The position numbers and the translations under genes are program-made. A stretch of DNA of 64,000 nt from positions 3,782,001 to 3,846,000 of the forward strand of contig CM034243.1 in NCBI GenBank assembly GCA_019916065.1. The letters are read 5' to 3'. Shown piece by piece: positions 35,001 to 47,531 of the stretch. This stretch comes from Vitellaria paradoxa. Its lineage: Eukaryota > Streptophyta > Magnoliopsida > Ericales > Sapotaceae. Every line of letters starts with the position of its first letter. The stretch's first letter is position 1. Under the pieces are notes generated by a model, which was not told the DNA's origin, searched no databases, and saw only the letters and a list, made by a program, of their open reading frames with translations.

Positions 35001-35944
35001 TTTACAAAAACTTTGAATAAAATTAGTTTTGGGATTGATTTTTTTTTTCTAAACTCTAATTTTAAATTTAAATTAGTGCCATATTTTTAAAATTAATAAT
35101 AATATTTTTAATTTATCATTCTTATGAAATTAATCTAAAAATTATTACTAAATTCTATGTGATATTTTTAATATTGGTTAACTATCGTCACAAAATTTAC
35201 ATATTTAAATAATTAATTACGCTTAAAAGAAAAATTAAATTTAAAAAAAATTATCTCTTTTTATAGTAACAACTCTTAGTATATTTTAAATTTAAAATAT
35301 AATAAAAAATTACTTACTATTAATTAGGCATGGAAGTGCCTAACTATAATTAGGTTGGAAAGTAAAATTTTTTTAAGCTCAATTTTAAAATTAAATTAGT
35401 CATGTTACCTATCGATTAAAAATTTAAATAATAATAATGAATAATTGAGTTATTTTTATAAATTACAAAACACAATTAACAAAAATAATATTTTTTGTTT
35501 GAATTATTTTTTTTAAAATCAGTCAAAAATTAAGATTAATAACATTTCTAACTCAAGGTAATTTTGCAAAATGAGTAAATGATTAAAACATAGAAATAAA
35601 TATTAAAACTAACAAACAATTTAAAATAAAAAAGAGATCAAGTTGATTAGATAAGTTTATGATTTAATATATATTTTAGAACAAATTTTAATTTTTATGA
35701 TTGAGTCAAATCAAAATTTGATAAAATATAAACTTTTGATATTCATATAAAAAAATCTAATTATGATCAAATCTATCAACTCATCGATACTAAAACAAAT
35801 AAAAGAAATAAAAAATAACTCAATAATTATTTTATGAAATTATACAACTTTATTAAAATATTTTATAATATATTTTAAATTATATTTATCTAAAAATTAT
35901 TATATAATTTCGTGTATTACACAGATCGACGCTAATTTAATTAT
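32081..35944. other. Intergenic AT-rich stretch between the duplicated loci
   Basis: No gene seen. It contains a purine tract (33609-33705), an end related to the palindromic element at 34060-34160 (GGTCTAAGTGTAATTTATTC), GGATCCATTTG-type short repeats at 34553-34625, and 34620-35080, which is similar to 24000-24400. Confidence 0.5.
33609..33705. repeat. Nearly pure purine tract, about 95 bp
   Basis: GAAAAAG/GGGAAAAG units form an uninterrupted A/G strand after ACCAAAA. Frames across it are low-complexity Lys/Arg/Glu or Phe/Leu strings and are not genes. The same transcription unit would read as polypyrimidine on the minus strand. Confidence 0.8.
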
Positions 35945-36920
35945 ATACAAATGTCATTGACACGTGTAATAATCCCCATTTACTTTTGAGAATCATGGAC
36001 TCTGACATTCAAGCATCTCTCTCTCTCTCTGTGATATGATCAAAGGTGAAAATTAAAGGATCTCTCTCTCGGTGTGATCTAATCAAGGGCGGAAATTAAA
36101 GGAAGCGCAAGGAAAACGGAAGCCACAATATTTTTCCCACTTGGGGCAGTTCTTTTTATTCATAGGCATTGTAAGACTCTATTAAGTTGAAAAATAGGTA
36201 ATCTTCCACAATGTAAAACCAACAAGGCCTATAATCGAAAATTGACGACTGAACGATAAGTTTTTCCGGGCTGCCAATCAGCCGGAATCACATTTTTGGC
36301 TACAAGGGTCTTCCCGGATCCTCCCGTGAGCTTTATAGAGAACGGAGCTTGCAAAGAAGAACCAGAGTCCAGTTTCCAAACTGCACCCCAAGATTGCTGC
36401 ATGGGGATCCATGTATTTGCGTCCAAGGCCGTCTCTCTGAGATCTACCCTGGAAAGGTCTCCGTCTCCATCTTCGTACTCAACCACGGCTGCGAAATAGT
36501 TCGGGTTCGACCCAGAATCGACATGGAAGGTCACTGACATTCCAGGGTAGTTGCACTTGACCCTGCTAGTCATTCACTCTCACGAATTAGGGGCTTATAA
36601 AAGTTTGGATAAAATGTGGTTGGGTTATTTTTTATATTTAAAGGATAAATCACGAATCACAAAAAAAAAAAAAAAAAAAAAAATAGTTTCGGTCAAATCA
36701 TGTTCGTTCATTTAAACAGATTTGGATAGAAATTTTTTTGAAATTTTTGTCAAAACATTTTAAAATTTGTAGAAATATTATTGAAATATGTAGAAGAAAT
36801 TTTATTCAAATCGACTTGTAAAATTTTGTTGGAATTTGTAAATATATATTATAAAAATTTATAGAGATTCACATCTTTTGAGGTAAAAAAATTTTGTAAA
36901 AAATTATAAAACTTTTCTTT

Positions 36921-38963
36921 CACTACTACAAAAATGCATAAACATTACAATTTTTAAGCGTGATGTTTCACTTTTTATCTCAGTCACAAAAACGTGATTG
37001 ATCCAGGTGAGATTGTAAGTCACTTCTTTTTTATCACAGTTTACAACCGTGATCGAAAACTTACAACAATCACACACTAAAAACGTGATCTTTATTGTAA
37101 AAACTGAGATGAAAAGAAATCTCGTGTGATCTTTTATGTATTTTGATCTCACTTTTTTTGAAAAATCGTGATCAAATATAAACAAATAATCACGCTGAAA
37201 AAATGGATTAATTTTAAAAATAATAAAAATCCACATGGCAACCTATTATCAGGTCATCATAGCACCGTTTACCACCTTATCATTATAGCAACCTTATATA
37301 TTTCATATTTTTTTGTTGCTGCTGAGAATTGAACCCCTGCCATTCATTTGGAAGTTAGTGTAGTTAACCGCTAGTCCAACCTATCATTTATATATACATT
37401 TTGCATATTAATATATATAAACAAAATTTTATCACTTTAGGGGTTACTAAAAGTAATAAAATTATATTATTTTAAGTTTTTACAATAATTTATTATGACT
37501 TTTGTCAACCAATTAGTAATTAAAAGTTACATTTTTCCTGATCAATTGATCGGAAAAAAATGATAAAAAATTTACTTTTATTTAATTATTTTAACTTTTT
37601 GCAACAACTTGAAATCGTAAGTAATATACAGAACAATGTGAATACTTAATAAATAATTTATGAATATCTATTATATTTAATTAAAAATAATCTCAAATCT
37701 TTTTCTTATTTTCCTTTACTCTTTGTGTATAGCATATATTTAATCATAACTCACTATTTATAATATATTTTTCTTTATTTTGTATTATATTTTTAAAAGT
37801 AATTAGGTCGCGTTTAGTTTTAGTTCTAAAAAATTATTGTTCAAAACAAAATTTTTGAAAACTATTTTAAAAATTGATTTGTAATACAAAAAATATTTTC
37901 AATGATTATATTCAAAAATTAGTTCTAAAAAAACAAAAAAAAATGAAAATTTTTATTATTTTTATTTCTAAATTTTTATCACTTCCAACAAAATATAAAA
38001 TAATGTCACTTTTAATATAAATAATATTAAAGATACACTAAATATTTATTAGATACTAAATATTTAATATTCAACTCGTTATATGTTATACAAATTATGA
38101 AAACTACTTCCATATATTTACTGAAAAAATAATAATTATATATTTAGCGTTATTTAAATTTGATTTAGTAAATTTAGTTTTAACATTAATTTAAAATTTT
38201 TTTGTTTATTGATCTATAATTATAGTTTTTATATCATATTTAATTAATTAAAATTAATAAATATAAATAATATTAAGGATACACTAAATATTTATTAGAT
38301 ATTAAATATTTAATATTCACCTTATTATAAGTTATACAAATTATTAAAACTACTTCCATATATTTACTGAAAAAAATAATAATCATATATTTAGCGTTAT
38401 TTAAATTTGATTCGGTAAATTTAGTTTTAACATTAATTTAAAATTTTTTTGTTTATTGATCTATGATTATAGTTTTTATATCATATTCAATTAATTAAAA
38501 TTAATAAATGTTACAATAAAGTTTACAAAATCTAATTTAAATCATATAAGATGATAAACAAAATTATTTCAGAGAAATATAAAGAAAAAAATAACAATAT
38601 TTTCTCTTGTTCTTTTAATTATCTCGCTTTTTTTAAGATATAATTTTACTCACTTTTTGATCTCAGTTTTTTTTAGAGATGTTTTCACTGATCTTTTATC
38701 TCAGTTTTTTCTAGAGATAGTTTTCACTAATTTTTTATCTCAGTTTTTTATTGAGATGGTTTCCACTGATCTTTTATCTCGTTTTAAATACAATCACGGT
38801 TTTAACAAAAATGAGATAAAAAGTATTAAAAGTAACTTTTTATCTCAGTTTTTTAATTAGACTGAGATAAAAAGTTTAACTCACAAATCTTTATCACGCT
38901 TTTTCTAAAACCGTGATCTTTATGAATTTCTTAGTGTGATGTTTATCAATTATTGTAGTAGTG
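36921..38963. mobile_element. CACTA-type DNA transposon, non-autonomous, 2.04 kb
   Basis: The ends are CACTACTACAAAAATGCATA and, reverse-complemented, CACTACTACAATAATTGATA. A 3-bp TTT flanks both sides. Subterminal regions carry many copies of TTTTTATCTCAGT and ATCACGNT in both orientations, typical of CACTA/Spm binding arrays. No transposase frame is present. It lies in intron 3 of expansin copy B, and copy A has no counterpart. Confidence 0.88.
38022..38505. repeat. 240-bp tandem duplication inside the CACTA element
   Basis: Units at about 38022-38262 and 38263-38505 share AATAATATTAARGATACACT, TTTAATATTCA, ACTACTTCCATATATTTACTG and TTTTTTTGTTTATTGATCTA, with few differences. Confidence 0.85.
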
Positions 38964-40039
38964 TTTATTTTTTGATATTTTTCTGTGTTCCAAACCACGC
39001 TTAATATCTAATTATATATGTATATATATATTTTTATCGACATCTTTACTCCAAGCAAATAATTGCTTTCGAAAATTGATAGAGTTTAGGCCATAGTTAT
39101 GGCTATTCTCATATTAATCTTCTCTTTCTCATATTGTATACAGTGTATATATACCCACCTTCTATATTGAATTTGTAAGACACCAGAGGGAGCGCAATTG
39201 AGCAGCCTTGCCTGATGCTGCCATGGCTCCAAAAGCAGTACCACTTAGATCAAAATGAGCCGAGTCTGAGGCACAAGGACCCCCTGGGCACTCATCGGTG
39301 ATCACTACCGTCACTGGATTTCCCGAGCATGCTTCATTTTCCGTGCATTTCACCATATCAATTACACGCTCACATCACATGCATATATAATTTTATACAC
39401 TTTAATGAATGTTTGTTGAATTTTTTTTTTTCCAGAAATCACATAATCATGCATAATTGTGGCCTATCTGTTTAACTTACTAACACGTATTTTAATTTAC
39501 AACATTATGACTATGTTGCAATCTCTTATAATTATTTTTTCATTAATATTAAATGTAAAAAAAAAGTTAAGCCGATGCTGTGATAACTAGAGGTTCAAAC
39601 ATAGTGTGTGATTATTATTTCATTTGTGTAATTTAATTAGAAGTATAAAATTAAAATAATCTGATGGTTAAAAATTTTAAATTTATAAAATAATTAGACT
39701 AAGGTTATGTAATTTTTAAAAATTATTTGATTTAGAAAGTTAATTTCGATGGGAGATTGATAGGTATTCTAGTTAACTGAAAAAATTTCATCAAAATTAA
39801 ATTTTTATTAATTTTTAAATTTCACCAATACTTTTAATGCTTCCTTTATTATATAATAGGATAGATTACCTGGTAACAAGCTCCACATCCTTTGCCTGAT
39901 TTGAATAATGAAGGGCCACCTGCTGATACTAAAGAGGAGAATGGAGGTTGATCCACTGCATTTTGATACCCACACGCCCCACCTATACATTCAACAGGTG
40001 GATTAACATAAGCATGCAACAAAGCAAATTCATATCTCC

Positions 40040-40070
<31 letters not shown>

Positions 40071-40643
40071 CCATATATGTTTGTAGGCATGAATACCAAA
40101 CTTTTGTTAAGAGGATGCTGAATGCACATGAAATAAAAAAAAATTAAAAAAATCATATTTGGTATTAAAAACTAAAAGAAAGTAATTAACACAACAATTA
40201 AACATCGTTCTTGATTTGGAAATTTGACTGGCAACTAATCTTTATGAATTTTTATATTTTAAAAATAATTCATCATAACTTCATTTGACAAACTATTAAA
40301 CATGTTTTTTTTTTTTTTTTTTTTTTTAATATACATGTGTGTGTGTATTTCGTACCATCAGTTCCGGCACCATAAGGGCTTCCATACCAAGTTGCACCTG
40401 CGGGGGACCAGTGGGAACCAGATCCGGATTTAGAGACGTTAGAACGCTTGTGATTCAAATGCTTGGGATGGAAGCAGGAACATGAGTTCATGAGAAAAGG
40501 AAAGAGAGCTATGAATGCAATGAAATACAGGGGGGGGTCAATTATAAGTCTAGCCATGTGTATGTGTGTCCGTGTGTGTGGCTAGAATTAATACTTGAGC
40601 ACTGCTACCTATGCTTGCAGTTTGATGATGGTTTGCTGATTGC

Positions 40644-40651
40644 TATTTATA
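40644..40651 (-). promoter_or_regulatory. TATA box of expansin copy B
   Basis: TATAAATA on the minus strand, in the same GCAATCAGC context as copy A and about 90 bases upstream of the start codon. The promoter appears undamaged although the gene is frameshifted. Confidence 0.65.
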
Positions 40652-41298
40652 CACACAGGAAGGGACCTGCACTATGATCATGATCTCCTAATTTTAGAGA
40701 AAAATCTGTAATTATAATATAGATGTAGTTATAAATATTTTTATTTTTCAAAGATGGCTGTAATATTGAAATATATATATATATATATAGTGTAGAGATG
40801 TAATTATAAATATATTTATTTTTCAAATATGGTCACCGAGTTTTTTTACTTTGGACTATTAATAACAATATTTAATCTATCTTTGCTGCTTTTTTCTCCC
40901 GCACAAATCACTGCTTAACTAATTTGTACTAATGATTACCTGTAGTAACCAATACATTTCATTCAAAATCATTAACAGTTGTAAAATGATGTATTCCATT
41001 TGAAGAATCAATGATGAAAACATTAGCGATGAAAGGTATAGAATAATTGTGCGATAAAGGTAGTTGAACTGTAACAACATACTAGATTCGTTTCTTGAGT
41101 TCAGTTATTAATAAAACATAATTTTGAGATGATTTATTAATAGTCTAATTTAGTCAATTAAATAATTTTTAAACGAGTTTATGAATAAGTTTATATATCT
41201 CTTAGATATATTATATGATCTTAAAATTGTATTTTTAAAGTTGAGGGATAAATATTTAAATTTATAAATATTTAAAGTTGAGGGATAAATATCTAGTT

Positions 41299-41302
<4 letters not shown>

Positions 41303-41363
<61 letters not shown>
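41303..41363. repeat. (GA)n microsatellite, about 60 bp
   Basis: Uninterrupted GA dinucleotides upstream of expansin copy B. The corresponding place in copy A (near 25085) has no such run. Confidence 0.95.
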
Positions 41364-41365
<2 letters not shown>

Positions 41366-42512
41366 GCGTGTTTAATTGGCTTCTGTTGGAAGTACTTTGT
41401 CAGTTGTCAAATGTCCTAATTTCCAGTGAATCGGAATTCCACTCCTTAACCAGAAGTCAAGCCTGTGAATTTTAGTATTTTTCAAATTTCAACAATGTCG
41501 CAAACCCAAAAATACCATGGAAATTAAAAATAAGATTTAATGGATATATAGAAGTATCAGGGAGGAATTACATGCGTGTATATATATGCATATTTATATC
41601 GAGGACTTAATACGAGATCAATTTAGGGACAAACAAGAACCGCAATTTATGGATGCGAAAAATAAAATTAGTAAAACTCTTAGTCTGACATGATGGTTCA
41701 AATTAAGTAAATTAGCTATGATGCCAGAATTAATGATAAATTGTATTCATGGTTAACATAATTTCATTAATTTATGATTGAATTAATTTGAATGGTGAAC
41801 TTTCTGAATCACCCTTAAAATATATATATATATATATAATTGCTTATGCGGCTGCCCTAGCATTTAATTTGGCTTTTTCTTTTTTTCTGGGGAACATATT
41901 AATTAATTTTTTCATGTATATATGAATTTTTTATTTTTTATAATTTTGTATGAATGTGAATAACATTACTAAGTCTTACCTAAAAAATCAAAATTTAATA
42001 AAAGAACAAGTTATATAAGACAAAAAAATAAAAAGAAAATTCCCAAGTCAAGGTGTTTCATTAAAAAAATTCTCAAGTCATGGTGCGTAGCTTTTCTCAT
42101 ATTTACAAACAAACATTACAAAACTCTAATTTTTATCATTTTTTTTATTTTTCAGTCAAATTTCATCACATATCACTTTTACATTAACTTTTTATTTTTT
42201 ATTTTTTATTTTTTTTACCATCCAAACACTATCTTAAAATTTCACGCCACTTTCTCATTTACAAGAATACCAGTTATAGTCAATACTTGGCTATTTCATT
42301 ATTTTAAAATTTTGTCATTTTGGTTTTTTTGCGTGAAATTGTATTTCTAAAGATCAAAAAATCTCATTTCAAAATTGGAAAATTTTAACCTCTCTTTATT
42401 GGCCAATTTCTTTTTTTTTTTTTTTCTAGTTGTCCAACGAGTCCTGGCTCCGGAGTCAACTCTGGTGCCTGGTGGCCTCTATATTTTTTTTTTTTTTCCT
42501 CTCTCCAAAGAC

Positions 42513-42680
42513 GGTGGGATTCACCATGATGGCCCAGACTTGAATAATGTTTGACAAGTGGGCCTGGAATTCACTTGTTCAAATTGATGAGCGTGTGGTG
42601 GGATCCACCATGATGGCCCAGACTTGAATAATGTTTGACAATTGGGCCCGGAATTCACTTGCTTAAATTAATGAGTTTAA
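42513..42680. repeat. 84-bp tandem duplication in copy B
   Basis: Two units starting GGTGGGATTCACCATGATGG (42513) and GGTGGGATCCACCATGATGG (42597). Copy A has one diverged equivalent at about 29380-29440. Confidence 0.85.
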
Positions 42681-43722
42681 CGCTTCAGCCTCGTCCAAGA
42701 TTTGCGGCTGGGATTAGGGATACCGGTAACATATCACTATGACGGCTGACCTAGCAGTTATTGGAAGTTATTGACCGTTGAATATCAAGGTTAGTCACGA
42801 TGATCCAACGGTTCTTATTGAAACCAAAACTGTAAATAATTAAACAGTTAAGAGCGCGTGATCCTTGGCGAGGATTTGCAAGTACATACGCGCGACTCCT
42901 CCGTAATTTCCTGGCACAGTCAAGGTTCCACAGTGCTGACGCTGGGAGATTGTCATCCATACCGTCCACGTCAGGAGCACGTCCTCCCACTATTTACTTC
43001 CACGGTCCGATGCGTTTCTATTTTCAGGGTATATTTCCGTCCCACAGCAACTCGCGTTGGGTTGTATTGGTTCGGATCAGCGATAAGAAAATTTCGATCC
43101 TCATTCGGCCGTTCCGATTCATTAATTTTGGTTTTCTTCAATACTTTTTAAAAATAAATTAATTTAAATAAAATAATTAAAATCGAGGATGAACCTTGAT
43201 TCTGGAGCGCTGCTGTTAAAGATCAATTGCGAAGGTTGAAGTATAAAAATTAATAATTCTTCCTACACTTTTGCTCTTACAATAAATTTTTTTCACTATA
43301 ATCTCTTGAAATTCAATCAATTTCAGAACAAAATAGGTGAGATATATTAAATTCGAATCAAAATGCTCAATAAATTGGCACGGTAAATTGGCCAGTCACT
43401 TTATATATTAGTATATATTAAAATATTAATTAAAAATTAACAATCTTGAATATAAATATATGTTGAATGAAATTAAGACAAAGAAAAATCGTAAGTCAAG
43501 GTACCATTTTTCCACATGGTTATCACTGTCAGAGTGAAAATGCGAAAAGTGATGGAAAAAAAACAATGGCAGGTAATAATAACTTATTAAGGTTATTATT
43601 TAAAATAAATAAAATAATACACATTAGGTAGTGTGACATGTACACAAAAATATATATATACACACAAACTCCTATAAATATACATGTAATTGATATATAT
43701 GAGTTTGCATTGTAGTAAAAAT

Positions 43723-45006
43723 TTAGGGGTGGTAAAATTGACCCAAACCCATCAACCCACCCAATTAAACCCATAATAAATGGGTTTGGGTCCTATTATT
43801 TTACTAATTGGGTTATAATTGGGTAACTTATAAAATACCCATTTATAAACGGGTGTAAATGGGTTGTGAAACGGGACCCGTTAAAACACCCATTTAAGTT
43901 AAAAAAATTAGTTTAACCCCCCTCTCTCTTTACACTGTTCTCTCTCTCTAGCAATATCTACAATAAATATATAATATATATATTACATATATATGATACG
44001 TGTATATATATATTCAACGTATACAATAAATGTATAATATATACATTATATATAATTTATTTCTTCTTCCATTCTCTGTTCCTATTCTCCTCCATACTCA
44101 ATACAAATAACACGTGCGCGTACACACGCGCGCCCACACACGCACACACGCTTACACACACATGCGCGCACACACACAAAAACACGCGCGCACACACACG
44201 TCTACACACGCGCACGCGCGTGCACACATACACACGCGCACGCATGCACACATACATACATGCCTAAGCGCGCGCGCGCGTGCGCACATGCATACATACC
44301 TACATGTAAGCGCTCGCGCACATACATACATACATGCCTACATACGCGCGCGCGCACACACACACGTATACATACCTACACACATGCGCGTGCGTACAGA
44401 CACGCACACGCGTGCAAACACATGCATACACGCCTACGTGCGTGCGCGCGCGGGGGCACACATGCACACGCGGTGTGGGTGTGCACACGCACACACACAC
44501 GAGCTCGTGCACGCACACGTACACACACGAACACCTGCACACACACGCACACATGCACACACACATGCACACGCGCACACACACACATACACACACACCC
44601 CTCACACGCATACGTGCGCACGTGCGCGCAGAGAGAGATAGAGTTGTTGATTTAAAATTGAATAAAAAATAAATCAGTTCGTACAAATTCGAAATTAATT
44701 GAAAAATATAAATATAATGTATAATATTATATAATATGTATAATATTATATTAATTAAAATAAATAATGATGTATTTATATATATACACACATTAATTGA
44801 AATAAATTTTTAATTTTTTTAAAAAAGTAAGTTGGGTCATAAGTAAATGGGTTGGATATGGGTTCATGGGTTTTATATAACCCATATTCAACCCGCCCAT
44901 ATCTAACCCGCCTTTTAAATGGATGGATTTGGGATACACCCATTTAATCTCCAATCCGTTTAAACCCATCACTAACCCGCCCAACCCGCTCATTTTGCCA
45001 CCCCTA
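43723..45006. mobile_element. hAT-type non-autonomous element, 1.28 kb
   Basis: The left end is TTAGGGGTGGTAAAATTGACC and the right end, reverse-complemented, AGGGGTGGCAAAATGAGCGG. Both are followed by multiple GGGTT/AACCC subterminal words. An 8-bp direct repeat GTAAAAAT flanks it (43715-43722 and 45007-45014). TAGGGGTGGCAAAA-type termini with 8-bp duplications are typical of plant hAT elements. The centre is a long alternating CA/CG tract and no transposase is encoded. A (CT)n and TATATA stretches lie at 43920-44050. Confidence 0.85.
44108..44636. repeat. About 530 bp alternating purine-pyrimidine (CA/CG) tract
   Basis: The plus strand is an irregular mix of CACACA, CGCGCG, CATACA and GCGTGC words with almost strict purine-pyrimidine alternation. 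Open frames on both strands exist only because stop codons are rare in this composition; they are His/Thr/Ala-Arg or Cys/Val strings and not genes. Confidence 0.95.
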
Positions 45007-45197
45007 GTAAAAATATATATGATCACCACTACAATATAAAACATAAAACATGCAGATTAAATTAAATATTTTCTATGCTAAAAATCCAAGTTATCAAAGT
45101 TAATTGTTTTTACTAGAACATAAATAAGCTGATGACAGGGTCCCCAAGTTCACGCTATTTGCAACTTTTACCCGATCTCTTTTCTTCCCTTGTAATT

Positions 45198-45317
45198 AAC
45201 TGGGCTAGATTTGGCCCAGATAAAGAAGGCCCATGTTGTATATGGCTACATCAATTAAGTATAATAAACTGGGCTAGAGTTGGCCCAGATAAAGTAGGCC
45301 CATGTTGTATATGGCTC
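45198..45317. repeat. 70-bp-offset tandem duplication
   Basis: AACTGGGCTAGATTTGGCCC through CCCATGTTGTATATGGCT occurs twice (45198-45247 and 45268-45317), with a few substitutions. Confidence 0.9.
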
Positions 45318-45679
45318 ATCTATTAATTAAAGACTTAAAGCTAACTCCAGACTTGCCTTCGGTTCGTCGATTCGGCGGGAGAAACTAGCAGGGATGGAGC
45401 GAGGGTTTTAATTAAAAAAAAATAAAGGAAAATATTGATATTTATATACTTAATAAAAAATCAATGTATTATTATATAAAATTATCCCTTATTGATGAAA
45501 TTTCTCATAATTACAATAAATTTATTGAAGTAATGGGAAGAAATTAGCAAAACTTTGTCGGGTGATATAGGTAATAATTATATATATAACAAAAAAAAAT
45601 ATTTCAATGTAGTCGACTCCGTCACTACGTAAAGTATGAGTCCAGTAACGAGGATAAATTAGTAAACTTGAATCTAGAT

Positions 45680-45985
45680 TATGTTAATCTTATAACAATA
45701 CAATTTAAATCGTTAAATTAAAATTTAACGGTCTAAACATAATTACATATTTTTGAATGTAAATGATGTTAGTCCCATGATAATATAATCTGGACTGTTA
45801 GATTAAAATTTTTAACAATTTAAACATATTTAAAGATTTTTTTAATTAAAAATTTATAAATATATTTAAATTTATGAATTCCGTGACAATATTATTTGAA
45901 CCATTACATTAAAATTTAAGAGTCTAAACATATTTATATATTTTTAAATTAGAATTTATAAATATGTTTAAATTTATAAATTGAA
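45680..45985. repeat. Three degenerate tandem units of about 100 bp
   Basis: Each unit contains a TAATATAAT-like start, ATTAAAATTTAA, (G)TCTAAACATA and TATATTTTTGAAT or similar. Units 2 and 3 share AAATTTATAAATATRTTTAAATTTAT (in parts). No gene is present between 45318 and 46949; a CT run lies at about 46236-46261. Confidence 0.55.
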
Positions 45986-47424
45986 GACATCAACGTATTT
46001 TTTATGAACATGTTTTTTAAATTAACTTATTATTTTAAATCACTAATTTGACACCATAGCCATTAATTCCCGTGGAAGCATATATGCAAGAAATGACTAT
46101 GTAGAAAGAGTTTACTTTTTAGTTTACTCAAAGGGCAAAGAAACATAATGTCCTCCTGCTGCTAGCTCACCATCAACCTCAGTCTACTAACTGAATAATA
46201 AAGTAGGGAAAGATTCCACGTGTATGGGTTGGTACCTCCTCTCTCTCTCTCTCTCTCTCTCTGGGTATGAAACAAGACAAAAATACGAGTCATCTAATAA
46301 GGTGTTAATTGATCTTATCTTTTACATTTAGCCAAACTTTTAAATAGCATTATCAAATTTACAATCTTTATATAATTAGAAACCTACTAATTAAAAACTG
46401 AAAATTTGCTAAGAAATAGAAATAACACAAATGCCAATTACAACCAAAAAAATTTAGGTCATTTAATCATAACTTGGGATTGAATGATGTTTTTTTTAAA
46501 GGGTTGAAATTAAACATGAAATTTTCAAGAATTTATCTGGTCTAAGTGATTGGTAAACTATTGCGTCTAAGTCATAAAAAAATACCTAAATATAGAATTT
46601 TCATATATTTATCTTTGTATCTTTGTAAATTAGGTGTACGAAAGTTAGTCTGAATATTTTATCTTAAGATAAAATAAGTGTGAAGCTGTTGGAGATCATG
46701 GGAAAATTATATATATATATATGTCCTAGTAACTAGAATTTGTTTATACAAGTTGGTGAAGGGAAGTGGACAGCCTTAGCTGTACGAAGAACTAATTTAG
46801 TATCGGCTTGAAACTTTTGCAAGTGCATGTGGTACTTTAGTTTCTCCAGAAAGTGGTAGGAAACTAAAGAAGACTAATTAAACAATAACAACAATCAACA
46901 ACGCCCACGCAAGACATTACAGCTAGATAGAGACCGGATATATAATTTGTAGGAGTAGAAACAAACCGAATCGAACCGAATATTTATATGTTCGAGCTCG
47001 GCTTGAAAATATGCTGAGCGGCTCGAGCTCGGCTCGAGCTCGAATTCGAATATTTAATGAAGCTCGAGCTCGGCTCGTTAAAAGAAATATAGTGTTCGAG
47101 CTCGGCTCGCGAATAGTTCGTTTAAGCAGGAGACTTGAGACAAGCTCGAGTTCGAGTTCGAAATAAGCTCGAATTCGAGCTCGAGATAAGCTCGTTGAGA
47201 GGATCTAACACTATTTTATTTTTTTATTTATTTAATTTTTTTTTGGTTGTGATAAAGAGTTCAAAAAATAAATATAAAGATAGCAAACCTTTTATTACAC
47301 AAACAAAGGTCTTACTAACCTATTTATATAGGAAACATTGGATCGTACAAACATTTTTATAGAATTCTAGTAACAAAATTTGATGAGTATAATCAATTTG
47401 TTAACAGAATATCTCATATATTAC

Positions 47425-47531
47425 CCTTCTCATTAACAAAAACATGCCCATCTAAGAACTCGGCAAACTCAATGACATCCTCTGGCCTCTTGAAGTCAAT
47501 GTAGGCTCTAGAATAAATTTGATGCTTCTGG
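47425..47531 (-). pseudogene. Captured UPF3 exon (nonsense-mediated decay factor)
   Basis: One 107-nt exon encodes QKHQIYSRAYIDFKRPEDV, then IEFAEFLDGHVFVNEKG, the core of the Smg4/UPF3 RNA-recognition-like domain. UPF3 links exon-junction complexes to UPF2/UPF1 in nonsense-mediated mRNA decay. The exon is bounded by TTATTTTGCAG acceptor and GTAATATATG donor sequence, so it keeps intron margins and was copied from genomic DNA and not from mRNA. No other UPF3 exon was found in the element. It is uninterrupted but cannot make UPF3 alone. Confidence 0.82.

Larger units (their letters stand above)
36229..40557 (-). pseudogene. Beta-expansin copy B, frameshifted
   Basis: The exon layout equals copy A: 40356-40557, 39870-39982, 39159-39353 and 36229-36562. 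Signal peptide, ATWYG, GGACGYQ, HFD and the whole domain 2 are recognisable. Three lesions are seen. Exon 3 has one extra base near 39186-39190 (195 nt against 194), so LRSAGAL becomes LRSLWCL and a stop follows seven codons after that Trp, before domain 2. The exon 3 acceptor is TG instead of AG (39354-39355). Intron 3 is 2.6 kb against 0.2 kb because of a CACTA insertion. A translated product would be domain 1 only. The other exons stay well conserved, which suggests the damage is recent. An assembly error at the single base is possible. Confidence 0.85.
35945..43045. repeat. Copy B of the expansin segmental duplication
   Basis: It matches copy A from CACGTGTAATAATCCCCATT to GGTATATTTCCGTCC. 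It is shorter than copy A upstream of the gene because the SINE, MITE and palindrome are absent, and longer in intron 3 because of a CACTA element. A possible further match, 34165-34230 to 18200-18270, hints the unit once began earlier and was interrupted. Confidence 0.85.

Noticed and set aside
44114..44791. Long open frames on both strands (up to 175 codons) in the CA/CG tract
   Set aside because: They arise because alternating CA/CG sequence almost lacks stop codons; the products are His/Thr/Ala or Cys/Val strings without any domain.
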